Shown: positions 35,571-47,569 of the stretch, one piece after another
How positions within the stretch are numbered: the first letter of the stretch is position 1
How the letters are laid out: each line of letters opens with the position of its first letter
Assembly (NCBI RefSeq): GCF_000972845.2
Contig: NC_040016.1
Span: forward strand, 20,550,005-20,614,004
Direction of reading: 5' to 3'
DNA length: 64,000 nt
Source of the DNA: Larimichthys crocea
Lineage: Eukaryota; Chordata; Actinopteri; Sciaenidae
Made by a program: the position numbers and the translations under genes
The notes under the pieces: model-generated
Database searches by the model: none
Told to the model about the DNA's origin: nothing
The model's input: only the letters and a program-made list of their open reading frames with translations

Positions 35571-36289
35571 AGGGCTTTGTAAGAAAAGGTGAGTTGATCA
35601 CAGAAATGTAGGGCTCCTTTTATATTTAGTGTTACAGAATATTGCCTCTGTGTTTGAAATATTAAAAGCGTAAATACCATTTATTCTCATTTGTGCCAAT
35701 TAGAGTTTAATAAACAGAGTGGGAATAATAAAGTGTGCTGTACTCCTTGCAGTGCGGTGCTTGTCATAATAGCTTATGTAAAGTGTTGGCACGCGTCCCT
35801 CCGCGGTTAACAGGTTTAGGCACCTTCTGATCCTCCTCTGGCTTAACTGCTGACACCAACACGTCGTGTACTTCACTATGTAAGAGCTCTCAGTGGCCAC
35901 TAAAAAGGATTCACCTCCCATGACCCACAAATACAGGAACGGACACACGTTGAGAGAAGCTTCCTTTAAAAACCAATATCATGTCGACAATAATCCAAAT
36001 CTGTTGGTTTCAGGGAGTTTGGGTTGAAGGATTTTCAGCTGGTTGCAGTGTCTGAAGTAGGTGAATAAAAAAGATCTCATGGTGGAAAAAGGTCACAAGT
36101 CTGACCTCTATAGCCAGTGTGCCCATGTGTGCTGTTAAAGGAAAACATTAAATCACTGCCAACTTGATTATTGCTTTTTTTTCCTGATACCTACATGCCA
36201 GAAATGTAGCAGTAAAATGAACAAACATAATGGTAATGGACAAAGCTGGCCCACTGGTCAGAGAGACTGTTCAGTAATGGAAAACTGAC

Positions 36290-36560
36290 AAGTGTAATCT
36301 CCCCGGCAGCCAGAGCTTCCTGGCAAAGAGTGAGTTCATGCCAAGCACAGTTGGAGTGGTTTCAGGCTCCGGACAAGGCCATTCAAACTGGTTAGCTCTA
36401 AATATTTACACCCTGACACCGACCGAGTCTTCCTGCTCCAAGTAAACCTGGAGCGTCTTGTTAGAAGTCTAATCTTGACCAACTGAAGAAACGACCACGG
36501 AGATACTCGTATTTGAAGAGTCATTCATTCTTACGGCGGGATTACAGACTCGTTCATTAA
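36290..36560. promoter_or_regulatory. Possible conserved non-coding element
   Basis: A repeat-free, balanced-composition block with words such as CTAAATATTTACAC and AGTCTAATCTTGACC. Open frames conflict and none resembles a known protein. Weak candidate. Confidence 0.18.
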
Positions 36561-36794
36561 GCTTTCTAAAGTTAGAGAGGCTGGAATTAGACTTGTTTTT
36601 CACTGCAGGCGTCTTATATCCTGCCAGATAGGAGATGCTGCCAAATCTGTTGTCTGGCAGGATGACAGAACTGTCTAAATAACAAACTACTTGTTAACCT
36701 TTACAGTGTGTAAACAGGTAACTTCATCAAGATGTTCTCATGATCTTCTTTTTTCCCTCCAGACATTTTTAAATAGAAATGCACAATTAACTCA

Positions 36795-37036
36795 TAAAAT
36801 GGGAAATCAGATCAAGACAAATGAAACTATTGTTGAGCTCCGTTCAGAATCATTACCGGTACCACTCGGGCTTGGCGGAGCACAGACTTTGTTTGTTGTG
36901 TGAGCTCGGTGAAACTGAGAATGAGGTTCATGTTTTGTTTGGCCGTCCTGTCTACGAGGATGTAAGTAATGTACTCTTTAATGAAATATCCTTTTATGTT
37001 GATTTCTTTTGGCTGGGTGACTGTGGAAACTTTTAG
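36795..37036 (+). pseudogene. L1/Tx1-like LINE C-terminal fragment
   Basis: The frame ending at 37036 reads CLLCELGETENEVHVLFGRP and onward, matching the C-terminal CxxC-x(n)-H-x(n)-C knuckle of L1-type LINE ORF2 proteins, which usually reads E-x-E-x-HFLF-x-CP-x-Y. Here the last cysteine is replaced by Arg. A frameshift separates the upstream part (ETIVELRSESLPVPLGL in another frame). No 3' UTR or poly-A end is clear. It is a short dead copy. Confidence 0.7.
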
Positions 37037-37675
37037 TTGTGCTTGAGGAAACGAAGCTTTTCTGTAACAAATTTGATTTGATTTACCAAACTTGGAAGCG
37101 AGGGTAGAATATTTACAATAATCAACTGTACTTTTGTGTCAGGCACTTTGCAGGTGAACTTGTGTTGACTCCGGTTACCTGCAGGGTGAGGAATACGAGA
37201 AGAAACACCTGTTAAAGCTGCCAATGGCAGTAAATCTGGATTAATTAACAATGCAATGACCTGTGCAGGGCAGCCAATCTGTCATAGATTACTGGTTGTA
37301 ATCAGGTGACATAAAGGTCCAAATGTAGCTCTTGTAACAACGGTATATTAGCATTGGTGATGTGGACATACTGTTTAATCATTATTCATAGCTGTCAACA
37401 TGGATACAAGGTGTGAATTGCACTCGATGTGGTTTTAATCTACGGGATTTGTAATTTTAATCTGCAGGAGACGAGTCTGATATTCTGTTTTCATCCAGAT
37501 CATAAGACATACAAGCACCGAGTCAAAACCTACCAACTTTTTAGGCTTAAAGATGCTTAATAACTCATCCGAGAGGCCTGTTGGGAGTCCAGTTGTCACA
37601 TGAAGACAGATTGTCACAGTTCAGGTCATGTGAAAGTTGACAGATTGCAACAAATTAAAAGTGTGAATTTGGTAC

Positions 37676-37703
37676 AAACAAGCAAACAAACAAACAAACA
37701 AAA
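37676..37703 (+). repeat. (CAAA)n microsatellite
   Basis: About six AAAC units with small variants. Confidence 0.85.
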
Positions 37704-38750
37704 AATTACCTCTTGCTGACACTTGGTGCCGCTAAAGCATGAGGTTGCTGGATTTCTTTCTGTGACAGTCCATTCAACCCGCACTGTAATCTTTTGTGGA
37801 TGTGAGTGTCATCTAAATGCATGAGAACTGTATCTGTAAAAAAAATACATGTGAAGGCATTTATCTAAATTTACAGTGACAGCACGACCAGTTCTAAAGA
37901 AGGTGATGCATCATTTACTGAACTGACACCGGCTGAATATCTAGAAATACACAAACAGAGGTATAAACAAACCAAACGATTTAAAACTGAAATGTAACAG
38001 AAATCTTTGAGTAATTCAAATATGCATTTTTAAAAAAAATAACATAAATATTCAATTACACCTAAGACAAATGAAGAAGTTAAACAGGTTTTTATCTATA
38101 TTTATGTAGATCCGGCAAAGATTTCTCAAAAAATGAGACCTTATATTAATCAGTATCAGAAAAATCTAAAACTACAGTCGGACAGTTTTAATGAATAATT
38201 CATTATAAGACGGATACCACTTATGAAGCATTGCTTTGAATATGAAATTATCACATAATTAAATGCTTTGCATGAATTTTAAAGAGCCTTTATAGCGTAT
38301 TTCTTTTTTATCCAATCTCTTTGTATCTATTTTGGTGTAGAGATGGTGAGCTGTGTTTGGAGAATGTTCTGCTTTAATTATCCTTCTGTGTAAGAGCTTT
38401 TCATTGACACTAAGTCACTGGTCACCAAAGGGATTGACTGGCCACACCAGGTCACTGTATAGACTACACAGGACAAGCTTAATGGACTGGCTGCTATACC
38501 GTACAAGCTTCACTGGGGCATAAATAAAGTGTCTGAGTTGAGCTTATTTATTTATTTCCACTCATACTGATTGAATTCAAATGCAAGCAACACTTGGCGG
38601 GCCAAACACAGCAACTCACCCTCAGTGAAAAATAAAACCAAAGACAAAGTGAAATAAATCTAGTAGCAGGTAAGACTAATGACTCCGCACTCAGACGAAA
38701 ATGGTCCAACAAAAGTAAAAATGCTTCAAATGCTGATTTCCAGTGTATTT
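37704..38750. other. Unique DNA, no gene seen
   Basis: AT-rich sequence without recognisable repeats, RNA genes or open frames of interest. Confidence 0.5.
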
Positions 38751-38756
38751 ACATGT

Positions 38757-38825
38757 GTCACAGCAGGTGAACGTGGACCGGCATGTCCGCAGCACTGAGC
38801 GTTAATGAGATTAACCTGCTGTGAC
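38757..38825. repeat. 12-bp perfect inverted repeat
   Basis: GTCACAGCAGGT (38757-38768) and ACCTGCTGTGAC (38814-38825) are perfect inverted copies 45 bp apart. The spacer has a smaller GGAC/GTCC inversion and homeodomain-like GTTAATGAGATTAA. Each arm carries a CAGGT half-E-box-like word, so this may be a paired regulatory site or a hairpin. Confidence 0.7.
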
Positions 38826-39529
38826 TTTTAGAAGTAAGTTACTGATTAATGATTACCATTACCTGCCTGCTTAGACCTGCTCATGGTCAGCCAACCTTAA
38901 AGCTCCAATCAGTGACATTTCCACTTCAGTAACTCTTGTTTTTGTACTATTTCTAGTTGAGGATCTTTTCACACCTGGGAGTCTGAACCAAGGACAGAAC
39001 AGCTGGACATTTGCTCCTTAGTTTTAGTTTCACATTGCAATTATGAGCGTTCAATATAGACCTATACGCAACATACCTATGTCCTGACTTCGTATTATTA
39101 TAGACAGATGTGGGTCTAATGTTATTTTGTTATTTTCAGCGGGTAGCCTTTTATTACAGTTTGAATTCATGGAAAAAATAAAAAGAATGAACAGTTTGTT
39201 GCCACTTTAATATGATTATGGTATTAACATCAGCAGAAGCAGTTTCAAGCACAATACTTGAAGTCCAAAGTGGGCAGCAGACTTTTTTACTTTGTTCCTG
39301 AAAATGTCTCACAATAAAAGCTTTATAGGAAATAAACTTATTGTTTGGATGGATTTTTTAAAAACGTTGTCGGACCATATTTTAGTTGGTCTCTTACTCT
39401 CTCCATCTGGTACCAGGGCTCTTTTTTGTTTTGTGTTGTTGTTTTCCCAGTTCTGATAATGGCTTGTGCAACTTCCTGTAATTGGTCTGAAACTCCGAAA
39501 CATCCAAGAAAATGTTTTCCTATTAGAAA

Positions 39530-39715
39530 TGAACAGTTGGTGGAGCAACCGCCCCGTGTACGAAGGCTCAGTCCAGGGTTCAAATCCAACTTCGGCTCTT
39601 TCCTGCTTCTCATTCCCCACCTCTCTCTCTCTCTCTCTCCCCATTTTCCTGTCACTCTTCAGCTCTCTCTGTCAAATAAAGACTCAAAAAGGCCCCAAAA
39701 AAATCAAAATAAAAC
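39530..39715 (+). mobile_element. tRNA-derived SINE, full-body copy
   Basis: The tRNA-like head contains GTTGGTGGAGCAACCGCCCC and the B box GGGTTCAAATCC. It is followed by a (CT)n-rich body, TTTCCTGTCACTCTTCAGCT, CAAATAAAGACTCAAAAAGG and an A-rich tail. This is the layout of a common teleost SINE; the copy at 25905-26049 shares its head. Several bases between the boxes are deleted. Open frames on both strands across it are artefacts. Confidence 0.8.
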
Positions 39716-40487
39716 GGTGATCATAGATCTAAGTGTGTAGGTAGTAGGAGCTTCAGTTCGCCTGCAAGTCGAGAGTTATTTGAAATGTCTGCTTGCCTTT
39801 GAATCACTGTCATCGAGGGGAATGTTTGTACTCAAGCATGGGAAGAGGGGTGACACTAAACGGATGCTAAATTCATGAACAGATGATCAGCAGAGACGGT
39901 CTTCAAATGCTTTACATGTGTGTGTTCTTTGTGTTTGTTGCCAAGCGCTTGCTCATGGTGGAACTGTTGGGTCTCTGTAAATAACATTATAAAGAGTACG
40001 GCCTAGACCTGCTCTGTATGAAAGGTGTCATGAGATAACTTTTGCTATATAAATCAAAATGAATTGAACTGAAAAATTGGGACCACAGACATGCATCTTT
40101 GTCTGTTTGCAACTGACCTCCAGGTGTCTCGTTTGCAGTCTGGATCCAGAGTACAGTTAGGTCAGTAGGTACAGGGAGGGCTGTAGCTTAAGTGATTAAC
40201 ACCCTGACCTCTAGCTGTATGTCACCTTAATGACCAGAACGGCCTTTTCCTTGAGTGCAGCAAGTGCAAGTGCAGCCATCTTAGATTGGTCCTCCTATTA
40301 CCGAGGTGTTTGTGTTTCCAGACTGTGTCATTTCAAATGAATCAGCGTCTCCTTTTGGGCTGAAAGTCAAAAGTTCAGGCAACCCTTTTTGAACCTAAAG
40401 CTGCTGTAGGAGGCATCCGAAGGCTAAGAAACAATAATGAACACATAGTTATGAATATATTAATCAATCTCTACCATATTCTGTAAA

Positions 40488-40520
40488 CAGAGCCCCCTAA
40501 ATCTGACACACTGGACCTTC
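40488..40520 (+). mobile_element. End fragment of TIR element family A
   Basis: Only the terminal words CCCCCTAAATCTGACACACT and GGACCTT are recognisable. The upstream 250 bp may be a highly diverged body. Confidence 0.4.
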
Positions 40521-41699
40521 AGTTACTTCTTTAAAATGTTTAAAAAGAAATACTGGACACGTCCTTAGAGACTGTGTCTTTGTGGCCTTCTCTTTTCAGA
40601 GAATACACCTAAACACAAACCACTTTTATGTGGGATATGAAGAAGCAGCATATCAGATATAGATTTGATCTTTCTACTGTTTAACAATGAGCTTGGTGAT
40701 TTAAGAGTTAATATATGTGTTAACCTGTCTGCCTCTCTCTGATTGGCTGGTCTAAACTGGAAAGGTGGGGTTTTAGTACAAGGTCTATGTGGGTGTGGCA
40801 GACATACAAAATGGAAGGCTTTCCAAAGTGGAGCACCAACACTGTGTTGACATACATCATGCAACCTTTTCAACATAGCTGGTGGCTGAATGTTGAGGAA
40901 AAGACAAAACAACCTGTCAGACAATGGAGAAGGTAAGCACTCAAACCTTCTCCTCATTGGTTTGTCCTCCTCATACTTCTCTGTGCTACATTTACAGTGT
41001 GTATTATTCAGTGTGTGATCATTCAGGGGAGTGTTACATCTTCCATAACTCCAACTCACTTCACTCTCACTCCAGAAGAGTCTTCCTCACATGATAACCA
41101 TCTCACTCCATTTCCTTCTTTAGTTTTAATGGAGACATTATTATGAACGTTTCTCAGTATGTTCTTGAGTGTGTTGACTTGTGTGGTCAGCGTGGGTGTG
41201 GTGAGGCTGATAGAGGATGAGGAATCGCCCAATAAGACAACAAGAAGCACCTGAACCCCATTAACCCTTAGCTATGTATATCACTGTCGGTCTGTTGGTA
41301 GAGGACATGCTTTCTATTACATTTACTGTGAGATGGTCTTTGCTCCTGGAAAAAGGGTTATAAATACATTCTTTGGTCGCCTCCGTGACCCTGTGCAGCC
41401 ACAATGTTGGTCAAACTGCACCGCTGACCTCTGATCACAAAGAACGTGAGGCTGAGACGAGTGACCTTGCTGAAGAGCGACCTTCTAAAGCTCTCACAGA
41501 GAAAATGAAGCTCTCGACAAGTGACAAAGATTTTAAATTGCACATGTTCTGTCTCACAGCATCAACAGCAGCTGGGCTTTAGCAGCGCGTTTGGATGCGA
41601 ATGAAAACATCCAGGTTTCCATATTGTTATATTTTATTGCTTTATATCCACATGCTTATTATTGCATATATTATTTAATTTCAGTTGGTAGGTTTTACC

Positions 41700-41800
41700 T
41701 GCAGGTGGCATGGTGATGCAGTGGTTGGCCACTGTTCCTGCTTGGAACGTGGGTTGGGATGAATGGAGCTTACCCGCCTGTGTCCTTAACGGGTACAAAC
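41700..41800 (+). mobile_element. Degraded SINE fragment
   Basis: GGTGGCATGGTGATGCAGTG followed by GTTGGCCACTGTTCCTGC matches the tRNA-like head of an abundant fish SINE. The body then jumps to a GGAGCTTACCCGCCTGTGTC segment, suggesting deletion and decay. Confidence 0.5.
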
Positions 41801-41986
41801 AAACTCTGACTAACTGTCTGATCTGATGAAAACTCTCTCAGGGCCAAAGTGGAAGGTTGAGCATGATGTTGTGATCTTCCCTATCATTGTAGAGATACAG
41901 TACGTTCATGACTGCTGGGAGTGGCTGTGGCAAGAGTTTGGCAAAAAAAGACGAGGCTGCTATTGATGTAATGTGGTAATGCACCT

Positions 41987-42005
41987 ACTGACTGACTGAC
42001 TGACT
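41987..42005 (+). repeat. (ACTG)n microsatellite
   Basis: About four tandem ACTG units. Confidence 0.85.
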
Positions 42006-42258
42006 GTTCGTTCCATCTCATCATTTATCGCCTCACGCTTCCACAGCAATCCCACGTGACTGCTCTGTGCTGAGACTAAGCCACTGGGCTACTTATTCCA
42101 TGAAGATCTAATGGATCTTAATGGACTTAATGGAACACAGACTGGACAATGAATGAGTTGAATTCGTCTTTAAATTCTCTGTTTGTGCCACATTTTGATG
42201 TAGCAGTGTTATTTCTGTCCTGACAGGTGTTGCTCAGGTGTTGCACCCTCTTGGATAG

Positions 42259-42286
42259 CTGTGTGTGTGTGTGTGTGTGTGTGTGT
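42259..42286 (+). repeat. (GT)14 microsatellite
   Basis: An uninterrupted GT run. A longer one follows at 42977-43032. Confidence 0.95.
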
Positions 42287-42974
42287 TAAACCGAATGACC
42301 TCTCCAGCCATGTCGACTGGCCGGCATGTAAATCTAACAGAGTTTGTCCAAGCTCAGAGTGTTTTAGTGGCCACTTGTTGCTTATACTCTGTCTTTGACA
42401 AAAAACATACAAAATATTAGATTTGACATTGAAATGCATGTCACACATGCATGGATGTAAATCTATCCTGTGTGCGTTTTCCATATATATATAATATTTG
42501 ATCTGTTTCTCTGTTTGTGTGCATGTATTTTTGTTTTAATGTCTAGTGCTGCATGTGTATCTGTGTTCATGTCCAGCGTATGTTTTTGTTGTTTTTATGT
42601 AGTTTGTTTTTTTTACATGTATGTGTGTTTGTTTGTTTTTGTGTATCTTTGCGAAAAAGCCAATACCAAAGCGGCGGAGATGAGAAATAAATAGCTTTTT
42701 TTTTTAAATCTGATTCCACCCCAATATCCGTTTAAGCAAAGAGGAGTAATATCGCTGCAGCAGGCGCTTCTCCGCGATCCACCCTGGAAGAAAAAAGAAA
42801 AGAAAAGAAAAGGAAAGCAGATGAAGAGCAGAGACAGACAAAAAAACACAGAGTAATCATTTTCCGCCCTCCAACTGTTATTCAGTTGCTTTGTTTGTGT
42901 GTGTGAAAGTCAGCGTTGTGACATTGTCTGCTTTGTGTGTGTGAGAGAAAGAATGTATGTAAGCAGGTACAAGG

Positions 42975-42976
<2 letters not shown>

Positions 42977-43032
<56 letters not shown>
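42977..43032 (+). repeat. (GT)28 microsatellite
   Basis: An uninterrupted run of about 56 nt alternating G and T. Confidence 0.95.
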
Positions 43033-43033
<1 letters not shown>

Positions 43034-43875
43034 AGAGCAAAGCAGAAATTCAATTGAGTTTATTGTTCAGGGAGCTTTTATGAGGATGATACATGAAATA
43101 TATAGCTGATGTTTTCTGCTCAGTAATAATAGTGGAGAAAAGCCTAAAAAGAAAAATGGAAGCACTTTGTGATTTTAATATCATTTATTAGATTGAGTGC
43201 AGTGATTATTCTTTTAAACTTGTTCCGTGGTTGCAGGTACCATGGCTGGCGTGTATTAAAGGGGGTCATCAAGCATTTGAGGTTGCAGCCTCTGAGGATT
43301 CATTCAGAAACCCAGTTCAGATGTAAAATGAATGATGACCCACAGATGGCTACAGAGGACACCAGGACGTCATAAATCTGCAGGACTCTCAGGCAGCAGC
43401 AGCATTTACCACCAATCCACTCTCATTTAGCGAGAGCAGATTAAATTAAACAGTTGTTTTCTATGAGAGCAACAACCCCTGTTGGCAAAGCAGTCAGATT
43501 ACTCCCACTTGAAGCATGAAAACGGTAGTTTCACTACTAATAACAGGCATGTACTAAAAGTGAAGTTGTACTAGGATTCATAGCGTCTAGCTTCTTGACC
43601 ATCTTGTGTTTAAACATACTTTGTGTTGGCTGTTCCAACACTTCCCTGACTTATAGCGCACACAGTTGAATTTGTCATGTAATATTAATGGTCCCATATT
43701 TCCATGAAATTTTAAATTATAAAACAGCATTGCATAGTTGCTAAAATATAAATATAAAATGCTCAATCCGCAGAGAAAACAACACTGGATTCAGAAACGG
43801 TGCCTTTAAACAAGCTGTCAGGACTTCCTTCCGGACTTTCGTACAGTCACCGCCCTCTGTTTAAAAAACACAACA

Positions 43876-44215
43876 CCAAGTGTAGCGGCAATGAGTCGGC
43901 ATCTACTGTGACTCATGGTCCAAAATGAAAATCCGAAGTCCATGTTATAAGTTTATGATGTTTATTAACCAAAATAGCAAAAACAAATATAAATTCGCCT
44001 GATGAATAGAACTATACGATATGAAATTAGATAAGTGCTAAAACGAAAAGGAGTGAAACGTGATAATAAACAGTGACATAGTCAATAGAAAATATCAGAG
44101 CCTGTCACCAACTCCCGCCACCAAGTGCACAGGTAAAAATAAGGTACGACCACACCCCCTGTGCCAATTACCGGAAGTAAAGGTGACCTACAAACATTCT
44201 GGCTCCTACACCAAG
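43876..44215 (-). mobile_element. Solo LTR with 5-bp target duplication
   Basis: The 330-bp unit (43881-44210) starts TGTAG and ends CTACA, the inverted termini of an LTR. It is flanked by identical CCAAG (43876-43880 and 44211-44215). Read on the minus strand it has an AATAAA signal (GGTTAATAAACATC) in its 3' half, which sets the likely orientation. No internal retrotransposon sequence is left, so it arose by LTR-LTR recombination. A 5-bp duplication fits Gypsy-type elements. No coding content. Confidence 0.8.
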
Positions 44216-44337
44216 TGTTCATTCTTATGCTAAGCTGCCAAGCCACAAGATGCCTTTATGAGCTTACTGGTTTTCCCTCTGATGTCTCTTCTGGCTAAAT
44301 ATCTTTACCTGTTGCTAAAGTAGCTACTAACTACTAA

Positions 44338-44522
44338 CTCGGGTGGCTGTTGTTCAGGAGGTAGAGCGGGTTGTCTACTTATCAGATGAGCAGTGGTTCG
44401 ATCCCCAGTTCGTCCAGTCTGGAAGTCTGCATGTCGAAGTGTCTTTGGGCAAGATACTGAACCCCAGATTGCTCCCTGTAAGTTGCTTTGGATAAAAGCG
44501 TCAGCTAAATGATTTAATGTAA
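44338..44522 (+). mobile_element. tRNA-derived SINE
   Basis: The head has an A box (GGCTGTTGTTCAGGAGGTAG) and B box (GTGGTTCGATCCCC). The body has GCATGTCGAAGTGTCTTTGG and GCAAGATACTGAACCCCAG. It ends with GCTTTGGATAAAAGCGTCAG and CTAAATGATTTAATG, a tail shared by many fish SINEs. Direct repeats GCTAAAGTAGC at 44314-44324 and 44546-44556 bracket it, although not immediately next to its ends. They may be an old target duplication or chance. Confidence 0.8.
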
Positions 44523-45245
44523 ATATAAACTGTAGCTTGTTAGTGGCTAAAGTAGCCATGAATTGATCAGCCCCATGACATCCGAGGGACCAAAAAGCCA
44601 GTCTGCTTTCAAGCAATCTCTGGTGCTGTTCAGTCTTTGGTCTGGACAAAATCAGTCAAACTCGAGGTGTGGAAGCACCTTCAGACAAAGAGAGATGCGG
44701 GTTATCGACTGGAAGTCTTTAAGACCTTCACACTACACATCAACAGACTCACATACTCTAAGCAACATCTTCATTCTTTGCCCTTAAATATTCTATAAAA
44801 TGAGTTAAGCCACTCATTAGCAGTGGGTTACAGTTTATAAATTATGCAGCAAAATAATGCAGCAGCCTATAAATTATACAGTATTTACCCAGAATATTTC
44901 AATCTTTGGCTGATGTGAAGACTTGAGGAAAAGCTGCCAAACACTCTTCAGTGTGAGCAAGAAAGGAAATATATTTCCGTAGTTTGTCTTTTTATAAGTT
45001 GGTCACTTTAGCTGAGAGCTAGATGGTAGTTTGTGTATGAAGGACGCGATGAGTCTTGTATCTTAAGTGAATGCACAGATATACATGCACAGGTAACCTC
45101 GGTTTATAAATTGTGGCAGAAAAATCTATTTTTGGTCTTCTGTTGTTTGTCAAAACAAACGTCCGTCATGTACCGCTTTTTAATAAATGAACACGGCGTG
45201 GATCAGTTTGGGTTTGAGGGTTTGTTTCCGCTCTAACATCAGTAG

Positions 45246-45432
45246 TCGTGTTTCCATCCAAAGGTATTTCGAATTTTAAGTAATTTGGCATTCATGGCTT
45301 GCATTCAATGGATTTCATCCGTTACGCAAAAATCGAGTTGGTTCACGAGATAAGCAGTAGGTGGCGACAATTCCCCAGAAAAGGTTGCACCTCTAAAATT
45401 GCATGAAAATCTTTATGGAAACGAGGCCATTA
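45246..45432. mobile_element. Small MITE-like element
   Basis: The start (GTGTTTCCATCCAAA) and end (TTTATGGAAACGAGG) are imperfect inverted repeats. The interior includes the TACGCAAAAATCGAG and AGTAGGTGGCGACAA words seen in an abundant fish MITE. No clear target duplication. Confidence 0.5.
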
Positions 45433-45639
45433 AGACCTTTCTATCTCCTGTTTATTTCTATACAAGAGTCAGAATTTGTCGTGATTGATTATCCTGTGGA
45501 AATGGGGGGACTGACCATCCCATTTCCAGATTCAAATTAAAAAGTGTGAAAGTCTGGAGCGTGATGTTACTCTGCAGGATCCTTCTTCCTCCTGCATTTC
45601 TCTGACTCTCAGCCTTCCGTCTTTCAGATAAAATAAAAC

Positions 45640-45990
45640 GTGACTCAGGAAAGTGAACGACTCCAGGCCCGTCCGTGGCGTGTTGCATGAGCGTCGCGTC
45701 ATCGCGAGTAATACACGTGGCCGTTCTAGTCAATGTATCAAACCCCCACCAGCTCCATCGTGGTTCGTTGCAGACGCATCCCAGAAGTGTCTCGACGCTC
45801 GTCTACACGTGAATTACGCGTCTGTTCTATTTTTGACGCTTGACGCGAGCAGCACGTGACAATTTACGGTCGAGCAGGCGGAGGCCAGACACAGAAAAAG
45901 CAGAGAATCCAGCGGATTTTCAAAATAAAATACCCTGTGCAAACTGCTGGTTGTAAAAACAGACAAACGCGAAACTATCTACGTAGGATA
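45640..45990 (+). mobile_element. Dispersed repeat family E
   Basis: Rich in ACG and CG words (GCGTCGCGTCATCGCGAG, TTTTTGACGCTTGACGCG). Its 3' third shares CAGACACAGAAAAAGCAG, TTTTCAAAATAAAATACC and CTGTGCAAACTGCTGG with the copy at 54040-54305. Probably a non-autonomous DNA element; termini not resolved. Confidence 0.5.
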
Positions 45991-46079
45991 TTTACACATG
46001 TAAAAGCATGTTTAGAAGAACATACACCAGGAAACACTACACTGTGAGAATTTTTTTTCCTAATTTCTTTCACTCTTAC

Positions 46080-46440
46080 CTATTAGCCCTTCCTGTATAG
46101 ATGGTGTATCAGTCACACTGTGTGCGGTCCCATTAGGTGAGCTAGTCATCTAATGGGCCCCGTGTTTAAAAAGTAATCTTATTCAAGTCCAGCATTAGAG
46201 AGGACGTGCGGTTCGCTAAGCAGCTCTAATTGAAAGAACCTAAATCAGCTCCCGTTGAGATCCGACCCCTGGCTACAGGAAATCAGAGTGAATGGGCTGT
46301 TACTGCTGTGTGTGGAAAAGTTCAAGTCTGCCTCGAGAGCTATGACTGTCAGTATTTCAATGTTTGGTCTCAGCAGGTAGACTTGGACCCTGAACACAGT
46401 TTTCAACATAAAGCTCTGCTGTGGTGCCATTAAAGAAAGT
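46080..46440. promoter_or_regulatory. Possible conserved non-coding element
   Basis: A repeat-free block with a near-palindromic CCCATTAGGTGAGCTAGTCA / TCTAATGGGCC arrangement and GCTCTAATTGAAAG. Open frames occur on both strands (46230-46433 and its complement) but no family is recognised, so regulatory DNA seems likelier than coding. Confidence 0.22.
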
Positions 46441-46746
46441 TTGTGTTCAAAGTATATAATTATAATACAAATGTATTAATGTAACCAACGTGACGATTTT
46501 TCCCTGAAATCCAACTGGGCTTTTTAATCAGATGTACAAATTACATGCCTTTCATTGTGATTTGTCCTCTTTCTTTGTCATGACTGAGTCAACACAGGCG
46601 CCGTTTATTTTTAGTGTAGAAATGAAACATTTGTTGAATGAATGTTTCACCTTTATGATAAAAGTTAGTGATTTACAGCAGCAAGCCTTGAGAGCGTCAG
46701 ACAAGGGTTGTCTGCTTCATCAACGTAAATTGTACGCATGTATAAT

Positions 46747-47455
46747 TTGGGCTTGGTACCCAACTTTGACACTTTTATGACAATGCCTTTGCCATTCGGT
46801 ACCAAATTTTGATGCCTCAGAAGTAAATCTAATCAGTGCCAGTGAGCCAATAAGCATGCAACATCTTCGTCTGAATGATCTAATAATGCTGGTGTGGTTC
46901 TAGCCAGTGCAGCTTAACCTGTATCTTCTTGTTGCTGAGTCCGTTCACCACATTGAATTCTCTCCTCGCCGCCGTGGCGGGGACGATGACTTGGAGTCGA
47001 GGTGGACGGTGTTTTTGAATGCAAACATGGTGTTTTTCTCACAGTCTGACAGGTAAATGAAAAGAAGTACACCTTTCATAGACAGACCTTCACACTTTAT
47101 GTTGAGCTGTCACACCACAAATGTCACCCACGTCTTCTTCTTTGGATTAGGCAGCCCAGACATGTCAATGGTGTATTTCTGCCTCACTGTTTGTTATTCA
47201 TATTCCTTTTCACAGACCTTCCATCAGTTTCTTTATTTTAGTCCAGTTGTCCAGGTTGTGTAGAACGTTCTCCAGCTGCTTCCCGGTCTTTGAACAGTTT
47301 CCTCCTCCTGCGGTGAATAATTGTAGCGTAATGAAGGGTGTAATTTTCTTTTTGTTAGAATTAAATTTTTTAAAACCTGGTCTCAAAAAAAGTATTGTTC
47401 AGGGAGTGGTATCAAAGTCAGTATCAGATATTTTGGAATGATACCCGGCCCTATA
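46747..47455. mobile_element. Non-autonomous TIR element
   Basis: The left end has GGGCTTGGTACC. The right end has GGTATC in reverse, as GATACCCGGCCCTA, giving imperfect inverted termini of the TAGGGC(T/C)GGGTATC type common in fish elements. Near the left end CCATTCGGTACCAAATTTTG and CATCTTCGTCTGAATGATCT are familiar parts of this repeat. No target duplication was found; no transposase. Confidence 0.5.
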
Positions 47456-47569
47456 CATAACTGGACTTTACTGTAGAGCGTGTTGTGAGAGGACACCTGT
47501 GACGTAAACTGTCTTGTTAACCTGTTTCCTCTGACATTGACTCACACTGCATGACTCATCACCTTGAGG

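Noticed and set aside
39345..39740. Overlapping frames of 84-131 codons on both strands
   Set aside because: They run through a SINE and its CT-rich body.
40172..40230. tRNA-like GGCTGTAGCTTAAGTGATTA
   Set aside because: A single A-box-like word without a B box at the right distance.
40915..40940. ATGGAGAAG followed by GTAAGC on the plus strand, resembling a first coding exon with donor
   Set aside because: Too short to judge. There is no promoter, upstream exon evidence or following acceptor that I could pair with it.
40565..41059. 164-codon open frame on the minus strand
   Set aside because: The longest frame in the window, but there is no domain or signal peptide, and it includes the CCAATCAGAGAGAGGCAGAC stretch that is common in fish repeats. 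Composition gives no coding signature.
41285..41320. A-box-like GGTCTGTTGGTAGAGGACAT
   Set aside because: No B box or SINE body follows.
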